Shown: one piece after another, positions 32,734-40,338 of the stretch
Layout of the letters: every line of letters begins with the position of its first letter
Position numbering within the stretch: the first letter of the stretch is position 1
Assembly: GCF_000420145.1 (NCBI RefSeq)
Contig: NZ_ATUJ01000005.1
Span: forward strand, 173,388-237,387
DNA from: Paracoccus zeaxanthinifaciens ATCC 21588
GTDB lineage: Bacteria; Pseudomonadota; Alphaproteobacteria; Rhodobacterales; Rhodobacteraceae
DNA length: 64,000 bases
Direction: 5' to 3'
Program-made: the position numbers and the translations under genes
Notes under the pieces: generated by a model
The model's input: the letters and a program-made list of their open reading frames with translations, nothing else
Database searches by the model: none
What the model was told of the DNA's origin: nothing

Positions 32734-33780
32734 TCACCGCGCCTGCAGCAGGCTCCGCGAATTTGCGGCGTGACGCCGCGCAAGGTTCCTGCCGACACGC
32801 CCTCCGATCAAGGGCCTTGCCGGTACCGGGCGATATGCACGATCCCGCAACTCGGGGAAGATCGCGAAAATCTCGTCCCGGGCCGCGGGCCCGACCGACC
32901 TGAGCGCTTCAGCCCCGGTATGCAGCGATTCCGACGCAGCTGATTCGGCAAAGACCACCTCGTGGCGGTCCATCAGGAAATGCACGTAGACGGGCGCGGC
33001 GACATCCTCAGCAACAGCGATCCCCGGCATGCCGCACAGATGCTTGGCCGCGACCAGAACCTCGGGGACGCCCGCCATGCGCTGCGCGATCTTCGAACGA
33101 ACAAGGATCCGGTGCTGCGGAGAAACCACGAGGTCTCTTGCCGGCAGACCGTCCCCCAGCGCCCCAGCGCTGATCCGTATCGGACGCAAGGCGGGTTTGG
33201 CCGCAACCTCTTGCCATGACAGATGGCGCGTGCCGATCCAGCGGATCGGTTGCAGGCAGTGATCGGCCGTACGGATTAGGGAACCGACGTCAAGCCGCTC
33301 GACCGGCACTTCGCCGCTGTCCGTCATGATCATGGTACCCGCATGGAAGCAGGGAACGATGTCGGCATAAGCCTCGACCCCGGTGAAGCTGAAGCCCGAT
33401 ATCGTGAAGCTGTCGCCCGGGCGCAGCGGGATCGTCGTTGCGTAGCTGACGAAATCCGTGACCGCGGTCCCGCCCACGGTGACATACAGCAACCGTCCCG
33501 TTTCGCCGGTGGTGTCGTTCACCACGGTCGCCTCGGCGGCGTTGTAGATGATCTGTCCGGTCGTGCCTTCCACGACGCCGTCGATCACCAGATCCTCGGT
33601 CAGGTATTGCAGCGCGCCGGGTTCGTCCGGGCTGTCGGGATCCGCGGTCGCATCGTTGAACAGCGGATCGTCGTCGCTGAACCGCGCCACGTCGCCGGTC
33701 GAGACGACCGTATAGGTGCCGACCGCGGCCGGCGCGGCCTGCCCGAAATCGGCAGGCGAGAAGAGGTAGATGCTGGGCAT
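32734..33780 (-). CDS. Hint (hedgehog/intein) domain protein 2
   Basis: The 348-residue protein is a paralogue of the product of 31152-32231. The N-terminal 140 residues are beta-rich and differ from protein 1 (PSIYLFSPADFGQAAPAAVG, then GDSFTISGFSFTGVEAYADI). The Hint domain begins at Cys144 in IVPCFHAGTMIMTDSGEV and continues with DLVVSPQHRILVRSKIAQRM and VHFLMDRHEVVFAESAASES. The start follows a GGGAGAG ribosome site. It is bracketed by the duplicated argC 3' ends, so it probably arrived in, or was moved by, the event that made them. No secretion signal or partner gene is evident. Confidence 0.83.
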   Translation of the reverse strand: MPSIYLFSPADFGQAAPAAVGTYTVVSTGDVARFSDDDPLFNDATADPDSPDEPGALQYLTEDLVIDGVVEGTTGQIIYNAAEATVVNDTTGETGRLLYVTVGGTAVTDFVSYATTIPLRPGDSFTISGFSFTGVEAYADIVPCFHAGTMIMTDSGEVPVERLDVGSLIRTADHCLQPIRWIGTRHLSWQEVAAKPALRPIRISAGALGDGLPARDLVVSPQHRILVRSKIAQRMAGVPEVLVAAKHLCGMPGIAVAEDVAAPVYVHFLMDRHEVVFAESAASESLHTGAEALRSVGPAARDEIFAIFPELRDRAYRPVPARPLIGGRVGRNLARRHAANSRSLLQAR

Positions 33781-33869
33781 TCCGGGGCTCTCCCTGATCA
33801 GTGGCCGACTGCCCGTTACCCTCGAACGGGGCATCGGGCACACGACCTTGGATCAGGATGCACCTATTA

Positions 33870-33898
33870 TGTACGCTTGGAAGCTGTCCAAGGGTACA
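33870..33898. promoter_or_regulatory. Long inverted repeat upstream of Hint gene 2
   Basis: TGTACGCTTGGA and TCCAAGGGTACA pair at 11 of 12 positions around the 5-base spacer AGCTG. It lies between the intact argC stop and the Hint gene 2 start, about 90 bases before the latter. It could be an operator or a terminator for argC; no T-tract follows. GC content of 33841-33900 is about 52%, low for this genome. Confidence 0.45.
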
Positions 33899-33920
33899 GG
33901 TTTTCGGGTCAGCCCCTGTG

Positions 33921-34321
33921 GATTAGAGGCCCAGACCCTCGGGCAGGCCCAGCATGATGTTCATGTTCTGCACGGCCGCACCCGACGCGCCCTTGCCCAG
34001 GTTGTCGAGAACCGCCACGATCAGCGCGCAGCCGCCATCCTCGTCGCCATGGACGCTGATGCGCATGCGGTTGGTGCCGTTCATGTCCTGCGGGTCGATG
34101 CGCGCGCCCAGGGTGTCGGCGCGCACGACCTGCACGAATTCCTGCCCGGCATAGTGATCGGCCAGCGCCTGGTGCAGCGCACCGATGCTGCGGTCGTCGT
34201 CCAGATGCAGCGGCAGCTGCACCGCCATGCCCTGCGCGAAGCTGCCGACCGAGGGCGCGAAGACCGGCTGCATCAGCAGCCCGCCATGCGTCATGATCTC
34301 GGGGATGTGCTTGTGGCGCTG
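33921..34321 (-). repeat. 401-bp direct repeat, copy 2 (3' part of intact argC)
   Basis: This is the partner of 32273-32673. Here the repeat is the natural 3' part of the complete argC gene, and homology ends at the CAG codon of the QRHKHIPE segment. Differences from copy 1 cluster around 34249-34270 and at the stop codon. Confidence 0.95.
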
Positions 34322-34840
34322 GTTGAGGCCATAGACGAAATGGGCGGGCGCGGTGCCGGCATCGTATTCGGCGACCAGCGCCTTGCCGCCGCCGGTATAG
34401 CCGCTGACGGCATGGACGGACAGCGCCTCGGTTTCCTCGATCAGGCCAGCCGCGACCAGCGGCGCGATCATGGCGATGGCGCCGGTACTGTAGCAGCCCG
34501 GGTTGCTGACGTGACGCGCCGCGGCGATCCGCTCGCGCATCTCGGGGGCCAGTTCCGCGAAGCCGAAGACCCAGTCGGGGTCGATCCGATGCGCGGTCGA
34601 GGCGTCGATCAGGCGCACATCCATGTCGCGCGTCAGCTCGACCGCCTCGCGGGCGGCATCGTCGGGCAGGCACAGGATGGCGATGTCGGCCCGGGCGAAT
34701 GCCTCGGCGCGGGCGGCGGTTTCCTTGCGTCGTGCAGGATCGACCTGAACCAGGCGGATGTCGTCGCGGCGCTCCAGCCGCTCGCGGATCTGCAGGCCGG
34801 TGGTGCCGGCTTCGCCATCGATGAACACACTGTAGGTCAT
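33923..34840 (-). CDS. argC: N-acetyl-gamma-glutamyl-phosphate reductase (type 2)
   Basis: ArgC reduces N-acetylglutamyl phosphate to the semialdehyde in arginine synthesis. The 305-residue length and the start TYSVFIDGEAGTTGLQIRER fit the shorter type 2 family. The active-site Cys116 sits in HVSNPGCYSTGAIAM, and the His of QRHKHIPEIM is present. The open frame extends 19 codons upstream of the chosen ATG without family similarity. Its 3' 401 bp are duplicated at 32273-32673. Confidence 0.95.
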   Translation of the reverse strand: MTYSVFIDGEAGTTGLQIRERLERRDDIRLVQVDPARRKETAARAEAFARADIAILCLPDDAAREAVELTRDMDVRLIDASTAHRIDPDWVFGFAELAPEMRERIAAARHVSNPGCYSTGAIAMIAPLVAAGLIEETEALSVHAVSGYTGGGKALVAEYDAGTAPAHFVYGLNQRHKHIPEIMTHGGLLMQPVFAPSVGSFAQGMAVQLPLHLDDDRSIGALHQALADHYAGQEFVQVVRADTLGARIDPQDMNGTNRMRISVHGDEDGGCALIVAVLDNLGKGASGAAVQNMNIMLGLPEGLGL

Positions 34841-34911
34841 GGGCAATCCCTTCGGTCGAACCGCCACAGCCTTAGACGATCCGGCGCCGCGCGACAACGT
34901 CTGGCCCTGGT

Positions 34912-35241
34912 TCAGGTCGCACAGATGTCCGAGCGTGTCAGGAACCGCCTCTCGCGGCCGTTATCCAGGCTGAACATCCCCCCGCGCCCCGGCACCACAT
35001 CGATGATCAGGTCGGTATGCTTCCACGTCTCGTACTGGCTGCCCGAGATGTAGAAGGGCGCATCGCCCACATGGCCCAGCTGCACGTCGCGCTCGCCCAC
35101 CCGGAATTCCCCCTGGGCATAGCACATCGGCGACGAGCCGTCGCAGCACCCGCCCGACTGATGGAACAGGACGGGGCCGTGATCGGCCTCGATCTCGGCC
35201 AGAAGGGCCAGTGCCTCGGGGGTCGCGGTGACCTTGCTCAT
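34912..35241 (-). CDS. DUF779 domain protein
   Basis: The 109-residue protein has a conserved cysteine cluster, HQSGGCCDGSSPMCYAQGEF, and the segment YISGSQYETWKHTDLIIDVV, the mark of the DUF779 family. The family often lies next to acetaldehyde-type dehydrogenases and has no established reaction; the cysteines suggest metal or redox binding. An aldehyde dehydrogenase is indeed two genes upstream, with a topoisomerase in between. The ATG overlaps the topoisomerase stop by four bases, so the two are translationally coupled. Confidence 0.88.
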   Translation of the reverse strand: MSKVTATPEALALLAEIEADHGPVLFHQSGGCCDGSSPMCYAQGEFRVGERDVQLGHVGDAPFYISGSQYETWKHTDLIIDVVPGRGGMFSLDNGRERRFLTRSDICAT

Positions 35242-36311
35242 GACTTCAGCCTCCTCCTCAGAAATGCTAGGACCCTGCGTTCGTCCGGGTCGAGCCCCGT
35301 CCCCGCAAGGTCGCGGTCGATGCGGTCGCGGATGTCCAGGACCAGCTCGTCCGCCAGCCATGCCTCGATCACCTCGGGGTGGACATAGCATTTGCGGCAG
35401 ATCGCGGGCGTGTTGCCCAGCCGCGCGGCGACCGATCCGATGACCTCGCGCAGGGTGCGGTCGCATCCGGTCCGCGATCCTTCGCGTTCGCATTCCGCAA
35501 GGGCCAGCGCGGCCAGGACGGTACCGGTCCATGTGCGGAAATCCTTGGCCGAAACGTCCCGCCCCGAGATCCGGCGCAGATAGTCGTTCACCTCGCCCGA
35601 GGTGATGGGACGGCGCTTGCCGTCATCGTCCAGGTACTGGAACAGGTGCTGGCCGGGGATGTCCTGCAGGTTGCGGATGACGCGGGCGACGCGGCGGTCG
35701 GTCAGGCGCAGGTCCCATTCCTTGCCCGACTTGCCGGTAAACCGGAACCGGATACGGCTGCCCGACAGGTCCACGTGGCGTTCCCGCAGCGTCGTCAGCC
35801 CGTGGGACCGGTTCGTCCGGGCATAGCGCGCATTGCCCACGCGGATCAGGCTGTGTTCCAGCAGGTGCACGATGGTCGCCGCGACCTTGTCGAAGCCCAG
35901 CCCCCGCTTGCGCATGTCGGCATCGACATGGTCGCGGATGGCCGGAAGGGCTGCGGCGAATTCCATCATGTGGTCGTATTTCGCGGATTCGCGCAGGGCG
36001 CGGAAATCGGGGTGATAGATATACTGTTTGCGCCCCTTGGCATCGCGGCCCGTGGCCTGGATATGGCCGCGCGGATCGGGGCAGATCCACACCTCTCGCC
36101 AGGCGGGCGGAATGGCCAGCGCATCTAGACGCCTGCGCAGCGCCTTGTCGCGGATGACGGACCCGTCCGCCGCAAGATAGCTGAATCCCTTGCCGCGACC
36201 GCGCCTGCCCAGGCCCTCCATGTCGGGGCCGACATGGAACAGCCCGATCGAGCGGGCGGCATCTTCGGGATCGACGATATCGGCGTCCCGGCTGGCCGTA
36301 TCCTTGGGCAT
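35238..36311 (-). CDS. DNA topoisomerase IB (eukaryotic/poxvirus type)
   Basis: The enzyme relaxes supercoils by nicking one strand through a 3'-phosphotyrosine. The 357-residue protein shows the family segments GRDAKGRKQYIYHPDFRALR, FDKVAATIVHLLEHSLIRVG, YARTNRSHGLTTLRERHV and FRTWTGTVLAALAL. The usual C-terminal Tyr region appears as AICRKCYVHPEVIEAWL. The start is set at MPKDTASRD; the frame is open further upstream but unlike the family. It sits between DUF779 and aldehyde dehydrogenase genes, an odd place for a housekeeping-type enzyme. Confidence 0.9.
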   Translation of the reverse strand: MPKDTASRDADIVDPEDAARSIGLFHVGPDMEGLGRRGRGKGFSYLAADGSVIRDKALRRRLDALAIPPAWREVWICPDPRGHIQATGRDAKGRKQYIYHPDFRALRESAKYDHMMEFAAALPAIRDHVDADMRKRGLGFDKVAATIVHLLEHSLIRVGNARYARTNRSHGLTTLRERHVDLSGSRIRFRFTGKSGKEWDLRLTDRRVARVIRNLQDIPGQHLFQYLDDDGKRRPITSGEVNDYLRRISGRDVSAKDFRTWTGTVLAALALAECEREGSRTGCDRTLREVIGSVAARLGNTPAICRKCYVHPEVIEAWLADELVLDIRDRIDRDLAGTGLDPDERRVLAFLRRRLKS

Positions 36312-36412
36312 GGGGTCGTCCGCGAACAGGGAAACTGGTCCGGCCCAACGTCGCCATCCCCCCGGCGGTTGCGACGGAAAGGCGGCCCACGCAAGGGCCG
36401 CCCCGGTCCGCA

Positions 36413-37939
36413 TCAGAAGAAGCCCAGCTTCTTCGGGCTGTAGCTGACCAGCATGTTCTTGGTCTGCTGGTAATGGTCCAGCATCATGCGGTGATTTTCC
36501 CGCCCGATGCCCGACTGCTTGTAGCCGCCGAAAGCCGCATGGGCCGGATAGGCGTGATAGCAGTTCGTCCAGACGCGCCCGGCCTGGATCGCCCGCCCGA
36601 AGCGGTAGCAGGTATTGGCATCTCGCGACCACACGCCCGCCCCCAGGCCATAGAGCGTGTCATTCGCGATCGACAGCGCCTCGGCATCGTCCTTGAAGGT
36701 GGCCACCGACACGACGGGGCCGAAGATCTCCTCCTGGAAGACGCGCATGCGGTTGTGCCCCTTGAGGACCGTAGGCTTGACATAGAAGCCGCTCGACAGC
36801 TCTCCTCCGTGGTCGGCGGCGGCACCGCCCGTCAGCACCTCGGCGCCTTCCTTCCGGCCGATGTCGAAATAGGAGAGGATCTTCTCCTGCTGCTCGCTGC
36901 TGGCCTGCGCGCCGATCATCGTGCCCTCGTTGCGCGGATCGCCCTGCACGATGGCCTCGACCCGCTTCAGCGCGCGGTCCATGAAGCGGTCGTAGATCTT
37001 CTCGTGGATCAGCGCGCGCGACGGGCAGGTGCAGACCTCGCCCTGGTTCAGCGCGAACATCACGAAGCCCTCGATCGCCTTGTCGAGGAAATCGTCATCC
37101 TCGCGGCAGACATCCTCGAAGAAGACGTTGGGGGACTTGCCGCCCAGTTCCAGCGTGACGGGGATCAGGTTCTCGGACGCGTATTGCATGATCATGCGGC
37201 CGGTCGTCGTCTCGCCGGTGAAGGCGATCTTGGCGATGCGCGGGTTGCTGGCCAGCGGCTTGCCGGCCTCCAGCCCGAAGCCGTTCACGATGTTCAGCAC
37301 CCCCGGCGGCAAGAGGTCCGCGATCAGTTCGGCAAAGATCATCACCGTGGCCGGGGTCTGTTCGGCCGGTTTCAGGACGACGCAGTTCCCTGCCGCCAGC
37401 GCGGGCGCCAGCTTCCAGCAGGCCATCAGCAGCGGGAAGTTCCACGGGATGATCTGCCCCACCACGCCAAGCGGTTCGTGGAAATGATACGCGATGGTGT
37501 CGTGGTCGATCTCACTGATGCCACCCTCCTGCGCACGCAGGACACCGGCGAAATAGCGGAAGTGATCGACCGCCAGCGGCAGGTCGGCGGCCATCGTCTC
37601 GCGGATGGGCTTGCCGTTGTCCCATGTCTCGGCGGTGGCAAGCAGCTGCAGGTTCTGCTCCATCCGGTCGGCGATCCTCAGCAGGATGACCGACCGTTCG
37701 GTGGCGGACATCCGGCCCCAGCCGTCCTTGGCGGCATGGGCGGCATCCAGCGCGGCCTCGATGTCGTCGGCGTTCGAGCGGGCGATCTCGCCTATGGCGG
37801 CGCCGGTGATGGGGGTGACGTTGGTGAAGTACTTGCCCGAACGCGGGGCGACGAACTTGCCCCCGATGAAGTTGTCATAGCGGCTGGCAAAGGGCATCAC
37901 GCCCACGCCCTTGAATTCATGCGTCTGGTCGTTCGGCAT
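36413..37939 (-). CDS. Aldehyde dehydrogenase (ExaC/AcoD-like)
   Basis: The 508-residue NAD-dependent enzyme has catalytic motifs [16 protein letters not shown] (general-base Glu) and [14 protein letters not shown] (nucleophile Cys), plus [20 protein letters not shown] for cofactor binding. The N-terminal [18 protein letters not shown] and overall length match the acetaldehyde dehydrogenases acting after alcohol dehydrogenases. The start [10 protein letters not shown] follows a GGGAGGAT ribosome site. The GAF/Fis regulator lies just upstream on the same strand, and a DUF779 gene downstream supports acetaldehyde or a similar substrate. The exact substrate is inferred. Confidence 0.92.
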   Translation of the reverse strand: MPNDQTHEFKGVGVMPFASRYDNFIGGKFVAPRSGKYFTNVTPITGAAIGEIARSNADDIEAALDAAHAAKDGWGRMSATERSVILLRIADRMEQNLQLLATAETWDNGKPIRETMAADLPLAVDHFRYFAGVLRAQEGGISEIDHDTIAYHFHEPLGVVGQIIPWNFPLLMACWKLAPALAAGNCVVLKPAEQTPATVMIFAELIADLLPPGVLNIVNGFGLEAGKPLASNPRIAKIAFTGETTTGRMIMQYASENLIPVTLELGGKSPNVFFEDVCREDDDFLDKAIEGFVMFALNQGEVCTCPSRALIHEKIYDRFMDRALKRVEAIVQGDPRNEGTMIGAQASSEQQEKILSYFDIGRKEGAEVLTGGAAADHGGELSSGFYVKPTVLKGHNRMRVFQEEIFGPVVSVATFKDDAEALSIANDTLYGLGAGVWSRDANTCYRFGRAIQAGRVWTNCYHAYPAHAAFGGYKQSGIGRENHRMMLDHYQQTKNMLVSYSPKKLGFF

Positions 37940-38049
37940 CCTATCCTCCCTTGGATGTGCGTGCCCGGATCTCCCGTTCCGGGTGTGGTCCAAGGGTTGC
38001 GGCGGGCGCGATTCGGGGCAATCGCCCGGACATGCCGCGCCGCAGAAGA

Positions 38050-38067
38050 TGTCTCAGGGGTGGGACA
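38050..38067. promoter_or_regulatory. Dyad upstream of the aldehyde dehydrogenase gene
   Basis: TGTCTCA-GGGG-TGGGACA is an inverted repeat with one mismatch, about 110 bases before the aldehyde dehydrogenase start and next to the stop of the GAF/Fis-HTH regulator. TGTC/GACA dyads of this kind are used by AcoR-like activators. It is a candidate binding site, not a proven one. Confidence 0.4.
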
Positions 38068-38068
38068 G

Positions 38069-39025
38069 TCAGCCCTCCTGATGCCCGATGCCCAGCCGTG
38101 CCATGCGCCGGTACATGGTCGCGCGCCCGATCCCCAGGGCCCGGGCGGCGCGCGACACGTTGCCGTCGGCCCGCGCAAGCGCGCGCATCAGCGCCGCGCG
38201 TTCGGCCCGGTCCAGCGCCGGCAGGTCGGCCTGCCCGCCCAGAAGATCGGCGGCGGGACGGGGCCTGATCGTGCCCTCGCGTTCCAGGCCCAGCATCCGC
38301 CGCGCCGCGCGCGTGGCCCCCACCGCCAGATCGTCGCGATCCACCGCCAGCAACGCCGAGGCGTCGCCTGCCACGTCCGATGCCATGACGATCCGCGCGC
38401 CCGCAAAGCTCATGCGGAAGAACACGGCCTCGATCGCGCGGGCGGTCTGCTGCACCTGCGCCGAGATCAGGCGGTTGTAGCGCTCCGTCTGGTCGGCCCG
38501 CGCGCTGCTGACATCCAGCGCGGCCAGAAGCCGCCCGTCCGGCCCCCAGATCGGCGCGTCCATGCAGGACATGCCGGTATTGCGGGTGTGGAAATGTTCG
38601 TCGCGATGGATGGTGACCTGCCGCCCCTCGGCCAGGCAGGTGCCGATGCCGTTGGTGCCCTGCGCCGCCTCGGACCAGTCGGCGCCGACCCACAGGCCCC
38701 AGTCGCGGAACTGCGGCGCATCCCCGTCCGAGACCCGCTGATCCAGCACGATCCCCTGCGCATCGGTCAGCATGACGTTGCAGCCCGACAGGCCGACCAG
38801 GTTGTACAGCTGGTCCAGCTGCGGCGAGGCGACATCCAGGAACCCCGCCATCGCCCGTCGCCGGTCGGCCAGCGCGGCCTCGGTCAGGCGGTCGGGGGCG
38901 CGGCGGTCGGCCGGGTCCAGCCCGTGTTTCAGAAGGGACCGGCGCCATGACGCCGCAAGGGCCGAGGTCGCGGAATTGGACCGCGACCGCGCGGCGACAA
39001 GCTCCGCGTGGTTTCGTTCGCTCAT
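38069..39025 (-). CDS. GAF and Fis-type HTH transcriptional regulator (AcoR-like, no AAA domain)
   Basis: The 318-residue regulator has an N-terminal GAF sensor region (about 65-185, TNGIGTCLAEGRQVTIHRDE and GMSCMDAPIWGPDGRLLAAL) and a C-terminal Fis-type helix-turn-helix (NVSRAARALGIGRATMYRRM). The central AAA+ domain that contacts sigma-54 in AcoR is absent; the protein passes from the GAF region through a linker directly to the HTH. It therefore cannot act as a classical sigma-54 activator. Its place before the aldehyde dehydrogenase suggests it controls that gene. Confidence 0.85.
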   Translation of the reverse strand: MSERNHAELVAARSRSNSATSALAASWRRSLLKHGLDPADRRAPDRLTEAALADRRRAMAGFLDVASPQLDQLYNLVGLSGCNVMLTDAQGIVLDQRVSDGDAPQFRDWGLWVGADWSEAAQGTNGIGTCLAEGRQVTIHRDEHFHTRNTGMSCMDAPIWGPDGRLLAALDVSSARADQTERYNRLISAQVQQTARAIEAVFFRMSFAGARIVMASDVAGDASALLAVDRDDLAVGATRAARRMLGLEREGTIRPRPAADLLGGQADLPALDRAERAALMRALARADGNVSRAARALGIGRATMYRRMARLGIGHQEG

Positions 39026-39106
39026 GTGATCCTCCCACCGGGGATCATAGCACGGCATGGGCGTCGCGGGCTGCAGCTTTTGCCGCAGCCCGCGAATGGG
39101 CGGATA

Positions 39107-40324
39107 TCAGCGGACGGGACCTTCGGGCTTGATGGTCCCGCCCTGTTCCGAAACGTCCTGCGCAGGGGCCGCCGCACCGCCCGGCGCACCCGAGGGCGCG
39201 ACGCGCGGGCTGTAGGGGGGCAGCCCTTCGGGACCGTCGCGATAGAGCAGCGATTCCCCCTTGTGGAACAGGTGCAGCGCCTGCGGATCGGCGGTCAGCC
39301 GGACCGTGCGCCCGTTCAGCCCCGGATGGATGCCCGGCAGCTTGGCGATGATCGGGACCACCTCGGCATCGCCCGTCCCGAAATAGAGAAGCGTGACCTC
39401 GCCCAGGGCCTCGGTCAGATCGACCTTGCCCTCGAACAGCGCGGGGCCGTCGGTCTCTCTCATGTCCTCGGGGCGGACGCCCAGGTTGACGGGCATCCCC
39501 TCGTCGCCCGCGCGCGTGGGGATCGCCACCTGGGCGGTCAGCCCGCCATCCAGCTCGACCGTGGTGACCGGCCCGACGGACGTCACGCGGCCGGGCAGCA
39601 GGTTCATGGCGGGGCTGCCGATGAACTGCGCCACGAACTCGTTGACCGGACGCTCGTACAGCTCCAGCGGCGCGCCGACCTGCGCGATGCCGCCGCCCGC
39701 CAGGACCACGATCCGGTCGGCAAGGGTCATCGCCTCGGTCTGGTCATGGGTGACATAGATCATCGTGCGGTCGGGCATCGAGGCCTTCAGCTGCGCGATC
39801 TCGATCCGGGTGGCGACGCGCAGCGCCGCGTCCAGGTTGGAAAGCGGCTCGTCGAACAGATAGACCTTGGGGTCGCGCACGATGGCCCGCCCGATGGCCA
39901 CCCGCTGACGCTGCCCGCCCGACAGCGCCTTGGGCAGGCGGTCCAGATAGGGCGTCAGCTGCAGCATCTTGCCCGCGCGGTCGGTCGCCTCGCGGATCTG
40001 GTCCTTGGACTGGCCCGCGATCTTCAGCGCGAAGGCCATGTTGTCGCGCACCGTCATGTGCGGGTACAGCGCATAGGACTGGAACACCATCGCGATGCCG
40101 CGCTGGCTGGGCGGGATGTCGTTCATCCGCTGCCCGTCGATGTCCAGCGTCCCGCCGCTGATCCGTTCCAGCCCCGCGATCATGCGCAGAAGCGTGGACT
40201 TGCCGCAGCCCGAGGGCCCGACGAAGACGATGAACTCGCCCGAACGGATGTCGAGGTCGATATCGCTGAGGACCTGCACGTCGCCATAGGACTTGGCGAC
40301 GCCGGTCAGCTTCAGATCGGCCAT
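39107..40324 (-). CDS. aglK: Alpha-glucoside ABC transporter ATP-binding protein AglK
   Basis: AglK is the ATPase of the alpha-glucoside importer, of the MalK/UgpC type. The 405-residue chain has Walker A GPSGCGKST, Q-loop MVFQSYALYPHMTVRDNMAF, signature LSGGQRQRVAIGRAI and Walker B VYLFDEPLSNLD, followed by a TOBE regulatory region (NLGVRPEDMRE). The Ala/Pro/Gly-rich tail (APSGAPGGAAAPAQ) is an extra not seen in all homologues. It is the last gene of the agl operon. Confidence 0.92.
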   Translation of the reverse strand: MADLKLTGVAKSYGDVQVLSDIDLDIRSGEFIVFVGPSGCGKSTLLRMIAGLERISGGTLDIDGQRMNDIPPSQRGIAMVFQSYALYPHMTVRDNMAFALKIAGQSKDQIREATDRAGKMLQLTPYLDRLPKALSGGQRQRVAIGRAIVRDPKVYLFDEPLSNLDAALRVATRIEIAQLKASMPDRTMIYVTHDQTEAMTLADRIVVLAGGGIAQVGAPLELYERPVNEFVAQFIGSPAMNLLPGRVTSVGPVTTVELDGGLTAQVAIPTRAGDEGMPVNLGVRPEDMRETDGPALFEGKVDLTEALGEVTLLYFGTGDAEVVPIIAKLPGIHPGLNGRTVRLTADPQALHLFHKGESLLYRDGPEGLPPYSPRVAPSGAPGGAAAPAQDVSEQGGTIKPEGPVR

Positions 40325-40338
40325 CTTCGGTTCCTCCC

